This document shows positions 1 to 7,443 of a stretch of DNA of 33,829 nucleotides, piece by piece. Each line of letters starts with the position of its first letter. The stretch's first letter is position 1. Where the stretch lies: assembly GCF_000497445.1 (NCBI RefSeq), contig NZ_CM002285.1, forward strand, positions 4,914,560-4,948,388, written 5' to 3'. The notes under the pieces were generated by a model that had not been told where the DNA came from, ran no database searches, and worked only from the letters and a program-made list of their open reading frames with translations. The translations under genes and the position numbers were made by a program. This stretch comes from Streptomyces roseochromogenus subsp. oscitans DS 12.976 (GTDB taxonomy: Bacteria > Actinomycetota > Actinomycetes > Streptomycetales > Streptomycetaceae).

Positions 1-126
1 CCGCCCCCCGAGGACGACATCCCCGAGGACGACGACCCGGACCTGGACGAGTCGGCCCTCTCCGGCCACGAACTGATCGTGCGGGAGCTGGGCGCGACGG
101 TGGTGGAGGAGTTCTCGAACGAGTAA
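1..126 (+). CDS. dnaX: DNA polymerase III gamma/tau subunit, C-terminal end (partial)
   Basis: The window opens inside a reading frame with 41 codons left before TAA. The visible tail is strongly acidic (PPPEDDIPEDDDPDLDE) and then reads SALSGHELIVRELGATVVEEF followed by SNE, which I recognise as the end of Streptomyces DnaX. DnaX is the clamp-loader subunit of the replicative polymerase. In Streptomyces it lies directly upstream of purD, as here, which supports the call. The ATPase and subunit-binding domains lie outside the window, so the identification rests on the tail and on gene order only. Confidence 0.75.
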   Translation, partial: PPPEDDIPEDDDPDLDESALSGHELIVRELGATVVEEFSNE

Positions 127-150
127 ACGAGTAAATGAACAGCCGATCGG

Positions 151-225
151 GCCGTGGGTACGCGTGGCCGACCGAGACGCTGCAACGTGAAGCCGCCCCT
201 AGCCGTGGGCGCCTGCGGCCGACCG
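151..225. repeat. Two imperfect copies of a 24-bp GC-rich unit
   Basis: Positions 151-174 and 202-225 share GCCGTGGG at the left end and GGCCGACCG at the right end, with five mismatches between. They lie in the 286-bp dnaX-purD gap. Their role is unknown; GC-rich intergenic repeats of this look are common in Streptomyces. Confidence 0.4.
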
Positions 226-302
226 GGCCGGGGCGCGCGTGAGCGGCTGGACTGAGTCCGGGGCGGCGCATGTGCGGTCGACCAACGGCGAGAGCTGGGG
301 GT

Positions 303-321
303 CTGGGGGCGGAGTCCCCAG
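303..321. repeat. Short GC-rich inverted repeat upstream of purD
   Basis: CTGGGG (303-308) and CCCCAG (316-321) form a perfect 6-bp stem around GCGGAGT. The surrounding GGGTCTGGGGGCGGAG wording resembles a dispersed intergenic repeat I have seen often in Streptomyces. It could also end dnaX transcription, although no T-run follows. Confidence 0.4.
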
Positions 322-399
322 GGACGGTCACATCAGCGCTCGGTGCCCTTGGAGGAAAGCCCAATAAGCCCGGCCCCCAACCTTCGGCAACCTTGCCAT

Positions 400-412
400 T
401 AGGCTGACCCCC
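400..412 (+). promoter_or_regulatory. Candidate leaderless promoter of purD (-10 TAGGCT)
   Basis: TAGGCT (400-405) fits the actinobacterial TANNNT -10 element and is separated by exactly 7 nt from the GTG at 413, with no ribosome binding site between. Transcription would then begin at or next to the start codon. No convincing -35 is visible. The same hexamer and spacing recur at 15374 before 15387, and a TACACT version precedes purF. Confidence 0.55.
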
Positions 413-1681
413 GTGAAGGTCCTCGTCATCGGCAGCGGCGCCCGCGAACACGCCCTGTGCCGCTCCCTGTCCCTCGACCCCGACGTCACCGCGCTGCACT
501 GCGCCCCCGGCAATGCCGGCATCGCCGAGGTCGCCGAGCTGCACCCGGTCGACGCGCTCGACGGCGAGGCGGTGGCCGAGCTGGCCGCAGGCCTCGGCGC
601 CGGCCTGGTCGTCGTAGGCCCGGAAGCCCCGCTGGTCGCCGGTGTGGCCGACGCCGTCCGTGCCGCGGGCATCCCGGTGTTCGGCCCGTCGCGGGAGGCC
701 GCGCGGCTGGAGGGCTCCAAGGCCTTCGCCAAGGACGTCATGGCGGCGGCCGGGGTGCCGACCGCCCGCTCCTACGTGTGCACGACGGCAGAGGAGGTCG
801 CCGAGGCCCTCGACGCCTTCGGCGCCCCCTTCGTCGTCAAGGACGACGGCCTCGCCGCCGGCAAGGGTGTCGTAGTCACCGATGACCTGGAAGCCGCCAA
901 GGCGCACGCCGCCGGCTGTGACCGGGTGGTCATCGAGGAGTTCCTGGACGGCCCCGAGGTGTCCCTCTTCGCGATCACCGACGGGGAGACGGTCGTACCG
1001 CTCCAGCCCGCCCAGGACTTCAAGCGCGCCCTGGACGGCGACGAGGGCCCGAACACCGGCGGCATGGGCGCCTACTCGCCGCTGCCGTGGGCCGAGCCGA
1101 AGCTGGTCGAGGAGGTACTGGAGACGGTCCTGCAGCCGACCGTCGACGAGCTGCACCGGCGCGGCGCCCCCTTCTCCGGTCTGCTCTACGCCGGTCTGGC
1201 GATCACCAGCCGCGGTGTCCGGGTGATCGAGTTCAACGCTCGCTTCGGCGACCCGGAGACCCAGGTCGTACTGGCCCGGCTGAAGACCCCACTGGCCGGT
1301 GTCCTGCTCGCCGCAGCGAACGGCACTCTCGCCGATCTGCCGCCCCTGCGCTGGAGCGAGGACGCGGCCGTCACCGTGGTCGTCGCCTCGCACAACTACC
1401 CCGGCACCCCCCGCACCGGTGACCCCATCACCGGTCTGGACGAGGTGGCCGCCGAGGACGCCCCGCACGCGTACGTCCTGCACGCGGGGACGAAGCGGGA
1501 CGGCGACGCGGTCGTCAGCGCGGGCGGGCGGGTGCTGTCCGTCACGGCCACCGGCGAGGACCTGACCGAGGCGCGCGAGCGGGCGTACCGGGCGGTGGGC
1601 CGGATCCGGCTGGACGGCTCCCAGCACCGCACCGACATCGCCGCGAAGGCAGCGCAGGCCGCGCAGGCGGCAACCGCCTGA
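413..1681 (+). CDS. purD: Phosphoribosylamine-glycine ligase (GAR synthetase)
   Basis: PurD catalyses the second step of purine synthesis: phosphoribosylamine + glycine + ATP give glycinamide ribonucleotide. The 422-residue product has the normal length. It begins [15 protein letters not shown], the family's N-terminal nucleotide-fold signature. [11 protein letters not shown] and [17 protein letters not shown] follow, then the ATP-grasp core with [15 protein letters not shown], the [14 protein letters not shown] block, and the metal-binding stretch [14 protein letters not shown]. The GTG at 413 starts exactly at this conserved N-terminus. There is no ribosome binding site, but a -10 lies 7 nt upstream, so translation is probably leaderless. 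A strong hairpin at 1707 ends the unit, so purD appears monocistronic and apart from the other pur genes nearby. Confidence 0.97.
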   Translation: MKVLVIGSGAREHALCRSLSLDPDVTALHCAPGNAGIAEVAELHPVDALDGEAVAELAAGLGAGLVVVGPEAPLVAGVADAVRAAGIPVFGPSREAARLEGSKAFAKDVMAAAGVPTARSYVCTTAEEVAEALDAFGAPFVVKDDGLAAGKGVVVTDDLEAAKAHAAGCDRVVIEEFLDGPEVSLFAITDGETVVPLQPAQDFKRALDGDEGPNTGGMGAYSPLPWAEPKLVEEVLETVLQPTVDELHRRGAPFSGLLYAGLAITSRGVRVIEFNARFGDPETQVVLARLKTPLAGVLLAAANGTLADLPPLRWSEDAAVTVVVASHNYPGTPRTGDPITGLDEVAAEDAPHAYVLHAGTKRDGDAVVSAGGRVLSVTATGEDLTEARERAYRAVGRIRLDGSQHRTDIAAKAAQAAQAATA

Positions 1682-1706
1682 CCCGACCTCTCCTGATCCA
1701 GTGATC

Positions 1707-1743
1707 CAGGCCCCGGACCTCCGAATCCGGGGCCTGATCTTTG
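1707..1743 (+). terminator. Intrinsic-type terminator after purD
   Basis: An 11-bp perfect inverted repeat pairs 1707-1717 (CAGGCCCCGGA) with 1726-1736 around an 8-nt loop. ATCTTTG follows, 25 nt past the purD stop. Confidence 0.85.
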
Positions 1744-1802
1744 CTGTCTGTCACCCACCTCTGACCAAAGCCATTCCATCGAGTGAGCAATCAGCCATAC
1801 GG

Positions 1803-1831
1803 CTGACGGGGGCCGGGGCCCCAACTAGGGT
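1803..1831 (+). promoter_or_regulatory. Candidate promoter for the 1954 gene
   Basis: CTGACG (1803-1808), a 17-bp spacer and TAGGGT (1826-1831) match the housekeeping -35/-10 pattern. This would give a leader of about 115 nt to the GTG at 1954. The call rests on motifs only. Confidence 0.45.
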
Positions 1832-1953
1832 GCCGCGCAAGCGTTCCGGCACTTGGCCCACCGGCATTGCGATGTCAGTGGCGGGTGCCACAGTGGGGGA
1901 GTGAGCACCACCAGGACAGCACGGCTTCGGCGGCGAGGGGGTGAGGGCGGGAC

Positions 1954-3888
1954 GTGAGCGGAATCGGAGCAGAGGCGGGCGCGCAGGCCGCGCGCTCCCG
2001 GGCGCTTGCCGTACTGCGGGTCCGGGGCCGGGCGCTGGCTGTGGCCCTGCTGCCCGCGGCTGCCGCGGTGATCCTGCTGGCCGGGGGTTCCACCGGCCAC
2101 TTCGTCGGCCGGGGCTGGGACACGGCCCGCTGGGCCGTGGGCGTGCTCGCCGTGCTGGTGCTGCTGGCCGCGGCCGGTGTCGCCCTGGTCGTGGCCCGGG
2201 CCCGCCCCGCCGTCGTCCCGACGGTGCCGGTCCCCGAGGAATCCGCCCCGGACCTGTACCGGATGGTGCGCGACCTCGCCGACCGGCTGGACGTGCCGGC
2301 GCCCTCGGCCATAGCGCTCACCCCGGACTGCGACAGCTGGCTGGAGGACCGCACGCATGCGGCCCATGGCCCGCCCCAGCGCCCCGAGCCCGGCGAGGAC
2401 GAGATAGCAGGCCCCGGCCGCCGCCGCGTCCCCGTCGCGCCGGTGCTCGTCATCGGCTCCCCGTTCCTGTGGTGGATGCGGGTCGGGGAGCTGCGCGCGG
2501 TCCTCGCCCCGGTCATCGCCGGTACGGGCCCTTCGGCGCACCCGGACATAGCCGCCGCCCGGCGCTTCGTACGGGGCCTGGACGCGGCGGTCGCGGTCGC
2601 CTCGGCACCGGGCCGCTCTGCGCTGACCCGCGGCGGGTGCGCGGCCCTCGGCTGGGTGGTCCGGCTGCTGCTGCGCGGCTGCCGGGAGCACGCGACGCAG
2701 ATGGAGCGCGGGGTCGCCGCGGCGGCGGCCGAGCGGGCCCAGGCCGTGGACTACGGCCTCAGGATCGTCGCCCAGGAGCAGGTCGGCCTCGCCTACGCCG
2801 GCTGGGACCGGCTGCTGACCAGGGTCGCGCTGCCCGCCTGGCGCATGGGCCGCTGGCCCGCCCGGCTGGACGCGGGCGTGGTGGCGGCGCTCACCGAGCT
2901 GTCCCGGCGCGACCGCCTGGCCGAGGGCTTCACCTCACGGCTCGGCGAGCGCCCTGCCTGTGACCTGCTGGAGGAGCCCGGCGCGGTGGACGAAGCCGCC
3001 TCGCTGCTCGCAGCGCGCCTCTTCCACGGCGGCCCCGCGGAGTCCGGCCCGGACTGGGCGCCGGTGGACTGGCAGGCGTATCCGGAAGAGGTCGTGGACC
3101 GCACCTGGCGCGCCGGCGCGGCCCGCCTGCACCGCGTCCTGGACTCCCTCGGCGTCCGCCCCTCCCTCGACCCGTCGGCCCCCGAACCGGGCGGCCCCAC
3201 CCTGGCCCGAGTCCTGGACCACCTCACCGAGCCCGAGACAGAAGCAGCAGAGGCAGCAGCACCGAAAGCCCCGCAGGACCACCGGCAAGCCGCCGACGGC
3301 GAGGACACCCCACAGGGGCCGCCCGCACGCGGCGACGAAAGGGGTACGGGTGGGCCGGGTGGGAACGCAATCCCGGGTGGGAACGCAATCCCCGCCGAAG
3401 GCGAAGCCGAGGCGGACGCCTCCCGCGCCGAAGCGCCGCAGGCAATACGCGAGGCCGAGGCGGAACCGGCCGAAGACGACCCCGGCACCGAGCGCAGCGC
3501 CGCCCTCGCCGCGGGCCTGAGCGCCGAGCTGGCCCGTGAGGAGGCCAGTGCGCCGAGGGCCGGTGCGACGGCCGCCGGCCAGAGCCCCGAGACCGCCCTG
3601 TGGGACGACGGAGGACTCCCGCTCTTCCCGCTGCAGCCCCCTCGCACCGCCCGCGACCTGCTCACCGAGCACGTCACGGCGATGGTGTGCTGTGCGGCCG
3701 TGGACACGGCAGGGGCGGTCCCCGCCCTGGACTGGCTGGACGGCCCCTCCCTGCTGCTCGACGGTGAGCGCGCCGCCGACCTCACGCCCAAGGTGCTCAG
3801 CCTGATCGAGGAGGGAGATCCGGGCCCGCTGCGGGACTGGCTGGCCGCCTCCGGGATACGTCCCGAGAAGCCGGTACGGCTCGTCTAA
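1954..3888 (+). CDS. Membrane protein with a degenerate M48 metallopeptidase-like region
   Basis: This 644-residue protein starts at GTG 1954 behind AGGG six nt upstream. Two hydrophobic segments (about residues 26-46 and 61-82) are followed by a region laid out like M48 (HtpX-type) peptidases. It has DLYRMVRDLADRLDVPAP, then VLVIGSPFLWWMRVGELRAVLAPVIAG, then a further hydrophobic helix and a QERG/AER-like downstream helix. M48 enzymes read LRAVLAHELGH at the second point; here the HExxH zinc motif is replaced by APVIAG, so proteolysis is unlikely. Residues about 420-560 form a low-complexity Glu/Ala/Pro linker containing a duplicated GGNAIP. The last 95 residues (LWDDGGLPLFPLQPP onward) look folded, but I do not recognise them. 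Function unknown. The M48 relationship is an inference from motif order. Confidence 0.75.
   Translation: MSGIGAEAGAQAARSRALAVLRVRGRALAVALLPAAAAVILLAGGSTGHFVGRGWDTARWAVGVLAVLVLLAAAGVALVVARARPAVVPTVPVPEESAPDLYRMVRDLADRLDVPAPSAIALTPDCDSWLEDRTHAAHGPPQRPEPGEDEIAGPGRRRVPVAPVLVIGSPFLWWMRVGELRAVLAPVIAGTGPSAHPDIAAARRFVRGLDAAVAVASAPGRSALTRGGCAALGWVVRLLLRGCREHATQMERGVAAAAAERAQAVDYGLRIVAQEQVGLAYAGWDRLLTRVALPAWRMGRWPARLDAGVVAALTELSRRDRLAEGFTSRLGERPACDLLEEPGAVDEAASLLAARLFHGGPAESGPDWAPVDWQAYPEEVVDRTWRAGAARLHRVLDSLGVRPSLDPSAPEPGGPTLARVLDHLTEPETEAAEAAAPKAPQDHRQAADGEDTPQGPPARGDERGTGGPGGNAIPGGNAIPAEGEAEADASRAEAPQAIREAEAEPAEDDPGTERSAALAAGLSAELAREEASAPRAGATAAGQSPETALWDDGGLPLFPLQPPRTARDLLTEHVTAMVCCAAVDTAGAVPALDWLDGPSLLLDGERAADLTPKVLSLIEEGDPGPLRDWLAASGIRPEKPVRLV
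3357..3392. repeat. Perfect 18-bp tandem duplication inside the coding region
   Basis: GGGTGGGAACGCAATCCC occurs at 3357-3374 and again at 3375-3392 without a mismatch. It encodes GGNAIP twice (about residues 469-480) in the low-complexity linker. Perfect identity suggests recent slippage. Confidence 0.9.
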
Positions 3889-3890
3889 CG

Positions 3891-3942
3891 GGAGCTCGGT
3901 CTTCCACTTCAGGTCAATTCGCAACGACTAGTGACCGAGCCC
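3891..3942 (+). terminator. Inverted repeat after the 1954 gene
   Basis: GCTCGGTC (3894-3901) pairs with GACCGAGC (3933-3940), extendable by two G-C pairs past a bulged A, with a 31-nt loop. It begins 3 nt after the stop codon. It may be a weak terminator or an operator; there is no T-run. Confidence 0.4.
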
Positions 3943-4011
3943 GTGCGTTATGTGATGTGCTGGGAGCGACCACGCACCTGGCAAAGGCGTGCGACATACG
4001 ACAGTACTGCC

Positions 4012-4073
4012 GAGCACTGCGAGCACCGCGTGTACCACTGAGCACAGCGAGCACTACCGAGCACCGTGAGCAC
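4012..4073. repeat. Six GAGCAC boxes at 9-10 bp spacing upstream of the 4117 gene
   Basis: GAGCAC starts at 4012, 4021, 4040, 4049, 4059 and 4068. The intervals are 9, 19, 9, 10 and 9 bp, close to one or two helical turns, and the boxes end about 43 bp before the start codon at 4117. This could be a direct-repeat binding array or a decayed minisatellite. Confidence 0.55.
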
Positions 4074-4116
4074 CACCGAGACAGGACGACACGGGGGCTG
4101 AGGGAGGGGAGCGACC

Positions 4117-5613
4117 ATGGCCTCGGACCACATTCGCCGCTGGGAGTCCGGAGCGCTCGCACACGCCGTCACCGACCCCTTCGGCCAGGGCCCGGTGCCC
4201 TGGCTGCGCGGCAGTGAGACGTACTTCGACGACACCGGTCATGTCGTGCCCTGGTACGTCGACCCGAGCCCGCAGCGGCTCGCCGACGACAGGCGCCGGG
4301 TGCCCGCGCAGCGTTCGGGCGGCACCGGACCACGCTCGGCGGACGACGTGCACCGCCAGATCAAGGGCTTCACCTCCACCGGCGCGGTCGCGCCGGGCCA
4401 GGCGATCGACTTCCACATCACGGTCGACCCGCCCCAGGAGTTCAGCGTCGACATCTACCGCATCGGCCACTACGGCGGCGACGGCGCCGCCCAGATCACC
4501 ACCAGTCCGCGCCTGTCCGGCATCGTCCAGCCCCCGCCGCTCGCCGCCGACCGTACGGTCTCCTGCCACCACTGGTGGCTGTCCTGGCGGTTGCAGGTGC
4601 CCCCGCACTGGCGCATCGGCGCCTATGTGGCCGTCCTCACCACGGCCGACGGCTACCGCTCCCATGTGCCGTTCACGGTCCGCGACGACCACCCCGCCGA
4701 CCTGCTCCTGCTGCTGCCGGACATCACCTGGCAGGCGTACAACCTGTATCCGGAGGACGGCCGTACCGGCGCCAGCCTCTATCACGCCTGGGACGAGAAG
4801 GGCCGGCTGCTCGGCGAGGCCGACGCGGCCACCACGGTCTCCTTCGACCGCCCCTACGCGGGCGCGGGCCTGCCCCTGCATGTCGGCCACGCCTACGACT
4901 TCATCCGCTGGGCCGAGCGCTACGGCTACGACCTCGCCTATGCCGACGCCCGCGATCTGCACGCCGGCCGGGTCGATCCGGGCCGCTACCGGGGCCTGGT
5001 CTTCCCCGGCCACGACGAGTACTGGTCGGTGCCGATGCGCCGGGCCGTCGAGGACGCCCGCGACCGCGGCACCTCGCTGGTCTTCCTCTCCGCCAACACC
5101 ATGTACTGGCAGGTGGATCTGGGCCCGTCCCCGTCCGGCGTCCCGGACCGGCTGCTGACCTGCCGCAAGCGCAAGGGCCCGGGAAAGCCGGTGCTGTGGC
5201 GCGAGATCGACCGGCCCGAGCAACAGCTGGTCGGCATCCAGTACGCCGGCCGGGTACCCGAACCGCACCCGCTGATCGTCCGCAACGGCGGCCACTGGCT
5301 GTGGGAGGCGACCGGCGCGCACGAGGGCGACGCGATCGCGGGCCTGGTCGCCGGCGAGGCCGACCGGTACTTCCCGCGCACCGCGCTGCCCGCGCACGAG
5401 GAGCGCATCCTGCTCGCCCACTCCCCCTACACCGACACCGAGGGCGCCCTCCGCCACCAGGAGACCTCGCTCTATCGCGCCCCCTCCGGTGCCTGGGTCT
5501 TCGCCTCCGGCACCTTCGCCTGGTCCCCGGCCCTGGACCGCCCAGGCCATGTGGACCCCCGCATCCAGCGCGCCACGGCGAACCTGCTGGACCGCATCTG
5601 CAAACGCGACTGA
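4117..5613 (+). CDS. N,N-dimethylformamidase large-subunit-like protein
   Basis: This 498-residue cytoplasmic protein (no signal peptide or membrane helix) has an ATG at 4117 and a purine-rich GGGAGGGGAG ribosome site just upstream. It matches the large-subunit domain of N,N-dimethylformamidase. An N-terminal beta-rich part (about 75-195, with VAPGQAIDFHITVDPP and YRIGHYGGDG) precedes DITWQAYNLY (202-211), the block RYRGLVFPGHDEYWS with His299-Asp300-Glu301, and GNGGHW-type and FASGTFAWSPAL segments near the end. In the characterised amide hydrolase a mononuclear iron is held by Tyr and Glu residues, and the HDE triplet belongs to that site, so metal binding is plausible. No small subunit gene lies nearby, and the substrate is unknown. 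Dimethylformamide itself need not be the substrate. It stands alone between two purine genes. Confidence 0.8.
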   Translation: MASDHIRRWESGALAHAVTDPFGQGPVPWLRGSETYFDDTGHVVPWYVDPSPQRLADDRRRVPAQRSGGTGPRSADDVHRQIKGFTSTGAVAPGQAIDFHITVDPPQEFSVDIYRIGHYGGDGAAQITTSPRLSGIVQPPPLAADRTVSCHHWWLSWRLQVPPHWRIGAYVAVLTTADGYRSHVPFTVRDDHPADLLLLLPDITWQAYNLYPEDGRTGASLYHAWDEKGRLLGEADAATTVSFDRPYAGAGLPLHVGHAYDFIRWAERYGYDLAYADARDLHAGRVDPGRYRGLVFPGHDEYWSVPMRRAVEDARDRGTSLVFLSANTMYWQVDLGPSPSGVPDRLLTCRKRKGPGKPVLWREIDRPEQQLVGIQYAGRVPEPHPLIVRNGGHWLWEATGAHEGDAIAGLVAGEADRYFPRTALPAHEERILLAHSPYTDTEGALRHQETSLYRAPSGAWVFASGTFAWSPALDRPGHVDPRIQRATANLLDRICKRD

Positions 5614-5796
5614 GCCCCGAGCAGACCGCGAGCAATCCCCGCACGGCCCGCTCGCCCTCCCCCCGCACGGCCGCCCGCCCGATCCCTGAACGGCCCACGG
5701 CCGATGCCTGCGCCGCCCGCGACCTACCCCCCGGCCGCAGTGGACCACCGCATACGGGAGAATCGAGGCACTTGGACAGAACCACGGGGAGGAACC

Positions 5797-6696
5797 GTGT
5801 CCGGATTCGTAGAAAAGCCCGAGCCGATCCAGGTTCCGGGCCTGGTGCACCTGCACACCGGAAAGGTGCGCGAGCTGTACCAGAACGAGGCGGGCGACCT
5901 CGTGATGGTCGCCAGCGACCGTATGTCCGCCTACGACTGGGTGCTGCCCACGGAGATCCCCGACAAGGGCCGCGTCCTCACCCAGCTCTCCCTCTGGTGG
6001 TTCGACCAGCTGCGGGATCTGGTCCCGAACCACGTCATCAGCACCGAGGTCCCGGAGGGCGCCCCCGCCGACTGGGCGGGCCGCACGCTGATCTGCAGGT
6101 CCCTGAAGATGGTCCCGGTCGAGTGCGTGGCGCGCGGCTATCTCACCGGCTCGGGCCTGCTGGAGTACAACGAGTCCCGGACGGTCTGCGGCCTCGCCCT
6201 ACCCGAAGGCCTCGTCGACGGCTCGGAACTCCCCGCCCCGATCTTCACCCCGGCCACCAAGGCCGAGGTCGGCGAGCACGACGAGAACGTCTCCTACGAG
6301 GAGGTCGCCCGCCAGGTGGGCGCCGAGACCGCCGCCCAGCTGCGCCAGGCCACCCTCGCCGTGTACGCGCGCGCCCGGGGCATCGCCCGGGACCGGGGGA
6401 TCATCCTGGCCGACACCAAGTTCGAGTTCGGCTTCGACGGGGACACGCTCGTCCTCGCCGACGAGGTCCTCACCCCGGACTCCTCCCGTTTCTGGCCGGC
6501 CGACCTGTGGGAGCCGGGCCGCGCCCAGCCGTCGTACGACAAGCAGTTCGTCCGGAACTGGCTGACCTCCGCCGAGTCCGGCTGGGACAGGAAGAGCGAG
6601 CAGCCCCCGCCGGCGCTGCCGGACGAGGTCGTCGAGCAGACCCGGCAGAAGTACGTGGAGGCGTACGAGCGTCTGACGGGTCTGAGCTGGGCGTAA
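5797..6696 (+). CDS. purC: Phosphoribosylaminoimidazole-succinocarboxamide synthase (SAICAR synthetase)
   Basis: PurC joins CAIR and aspartate with ATP to make SAICAR. I place the start at GTG 5797, which follows a strong GGGGAGGA ribosome site and gives a 299-residue protein beginning VSGFVEKPEPIQVPGLVHLHTGKVREL. An in-frame ATG at 5704 would add 31 residues of non-conserved Pro/Ala-rich sequence without a ribosome site. Family blocks are present: MVASDRMSAYDWVLPTEIPDKG, CVARGYLTGSGLLEY, FTPATKAEVGEHDENVS and ILADTKFEFGFD. No clear promoter could be picked out in 5614-5796. A perfect hairpin terminator follows at once, so it is a single-gene unit. Confidence 0.96.
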   Translation: MSGFVEKPEPIQVPGLVHLHTGKVRELYQNEAGDLVMVASDRMSAYDWVLPTEIPDKGRVLTQLSLWWFDQLRDLVPNHVISTEVPEGAPADWAGRTLICRSLKMVPVECVARGYLTGSGLLEYNESRTVCGLALPEGLVDGSELPAPIFTPATKAEVGEHDENVSYEEVARQVGAETAAQLRQATLAVYARARGIARDRGIILADTKFEFGFDGDTLVLADEVLTPDSSRFWPADLWEPGRAQPSYDKQFVRNWLTSAESGWDRKSEQPPPALPDEVVEQTRQKYVEAYERLTGLSWA

Positions 6697-6701
6697 CGCA
6701 A

Positions 6702-6727
6702 AAGGCCCCCGGGGAACCGGGGGCCTT
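6702..6727. terminator. Bidirectional terminator between purC and tRNA-Gly
   Basis: An 11-bp perfect stem (6702-6712 with 6717-6727, AAGGCCCCCGG) is closed by a GGAA tetraloop. It lies between convergent purC and tRNA-Gly and would serve both. Confidence 0.9.
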
Positions 6728-6729
6728 AC

Positions 6730-6805
6730 TGGAGCGGACGACGAGGCTCGAACTCGCGACCTCAACCTTGGCAAGGTTGCGCTCTACCAACTGAGCTACG
6801 TCCGC
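6730..6805 (-). tRNA. tRNA-Gly (GCC anticodon), CCA encoded
   Basis: Read on the minus strand it folds as a standard cloverleaf. The acceptor GCGGACG pairs with CGTCCGC, the D-arm is GCTC...GAGC, the anticodon stem is CAACC/GGTTG around a loop with GCC, and the T-loop is TTCGAGC. It ends TCCA, so CCA is genomically encoded. It decodes GGC and GGU. It is identical over all 76 nt to the copy at 10684-10759. Confidence 0.97.
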
Positions 6806-6827
6806 ATTGCGCCGTGGCGCGAGAGCA

Positions 6828-6833
6828 ACTATA
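6828..6833 (-). promoter_or_regulatory. Candidate -10 of tRNA-Gly inside the end of the regulator gene
   Basis: On the minus strand TATAGT occupies 6833-6828. It overlaps the TAG stop codon of the response-regulator gene and lies about 23 nt before the tRNA 5' end. It is a near-consensus -10, but no good -35 is seen. The tRNA could also be reached by read-through from the operon upstream. Confidence 0.5.
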
Positions 6834-7443
6834 CCCAACCTCGCTCGCGAGCGAGACGCACCGCCGCATGACGGTTCTCGGCGCCGAGCTTCGTGACGGC
6901 TGACGACAGGTAGTTCCGCACGGTCCCCGGCGACAGCGCGGCCCGTTCGGCGATCTCCGTGACCGGCGCCCCGTCGCCCGCCAGCTCCAGCACCTCGGCC
7001 TCCCGCGCGGTCAGCGGGGAGTCCCCGGCGGAGATCGCGTCGGCGGCCAACTCCGGGTCGACGTAACGGTTTCCGGCGTGCACGGTACGGATGATCTCGG
7101 CGAGCCGCTGGGCGCTGACGGTCTTCGGGACGAACCCGCGCACACCGGCTGCGAGCGCCCGTTTCAGATGGCCGGGCCGCCCGTGACCGGTGACGATCAG
7201 CACCTGGCAGCCGGGCAGTTCGGCGCGCAGGGTTGTGGCGACCTTCACACCGTCGGCCCCGGGCATCTGGAGATCCAGTACGGCCACATCGGGTTCATGG
7301 GCCCGCGCCATCGCCAGCGCCTCGGGCCCGCTGGCCGCCTCGGCGACGACGAGGAGATCGTCCTCCAGTGAGAGCAGCGCGGCCAGCGCGCCCCGGATCA
7401 GATGCTCGTCGTCGGCGAGCAACAGCCGTACCGGAGTGCTCAT
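6829..7443 (-). CDS. NarL/LuxR-family two-component response regulator
   Basis: This 204-residue protein has an N-terminal receiver domain (residues 5-120): acidic pocket Asp11/Asp12, phospho-acceptor Asp57 in VLDLQMPG, Thr85 and Lys107. A LuxR-type helix-turn-helix (about 140-200) contains LTAREAEVLELAGDGAPVTEIAE and LSPGTVRNYLSSAVTKL. Its ATG overlaps the stop of the kinase gene by 4 nt (ATGA), so the pair is translationally coupled. It resembles DesR-type regulators linked to ABC exporters. It probably controls its own operon, possibly through the palindromes at 10602-10628, though that link is inferred from position only. Confidence 0.95.
   Translation of the reverse strand: MSTPVRLLLADDEHLIRGALAALLSLEDDLLVVAEAASGPEALAMARAHEPDVAVLDLQMPGADGVKVATTLRAELPGCQVLIVTGHGRPGHLKRALAAGVRGFVPKTVSAQRLAEIIRTVHAGNRYVDPELAADAISAGDSPLTAREAEVLELAGDGAPVTEIAERAALSPGTVRNYLSSAVTKLGAENRHAAVRLARERGWV

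Noticed and set aside
5704..5796. Longer purC start at ATG 5704
   Set aside because: It adds non-conserved Pro/Ala-rich residues and lacks a ribosome site; GTG 5797 has a strong one and fits family length.
4054..6033. A 659-codon minus-strand frame across the dimethylformamidase-like gene and purC
   Set aside because: The product is low-complexity Gly/Arg/Val sequence with no ribosome site, antisense to two clearly real genes.
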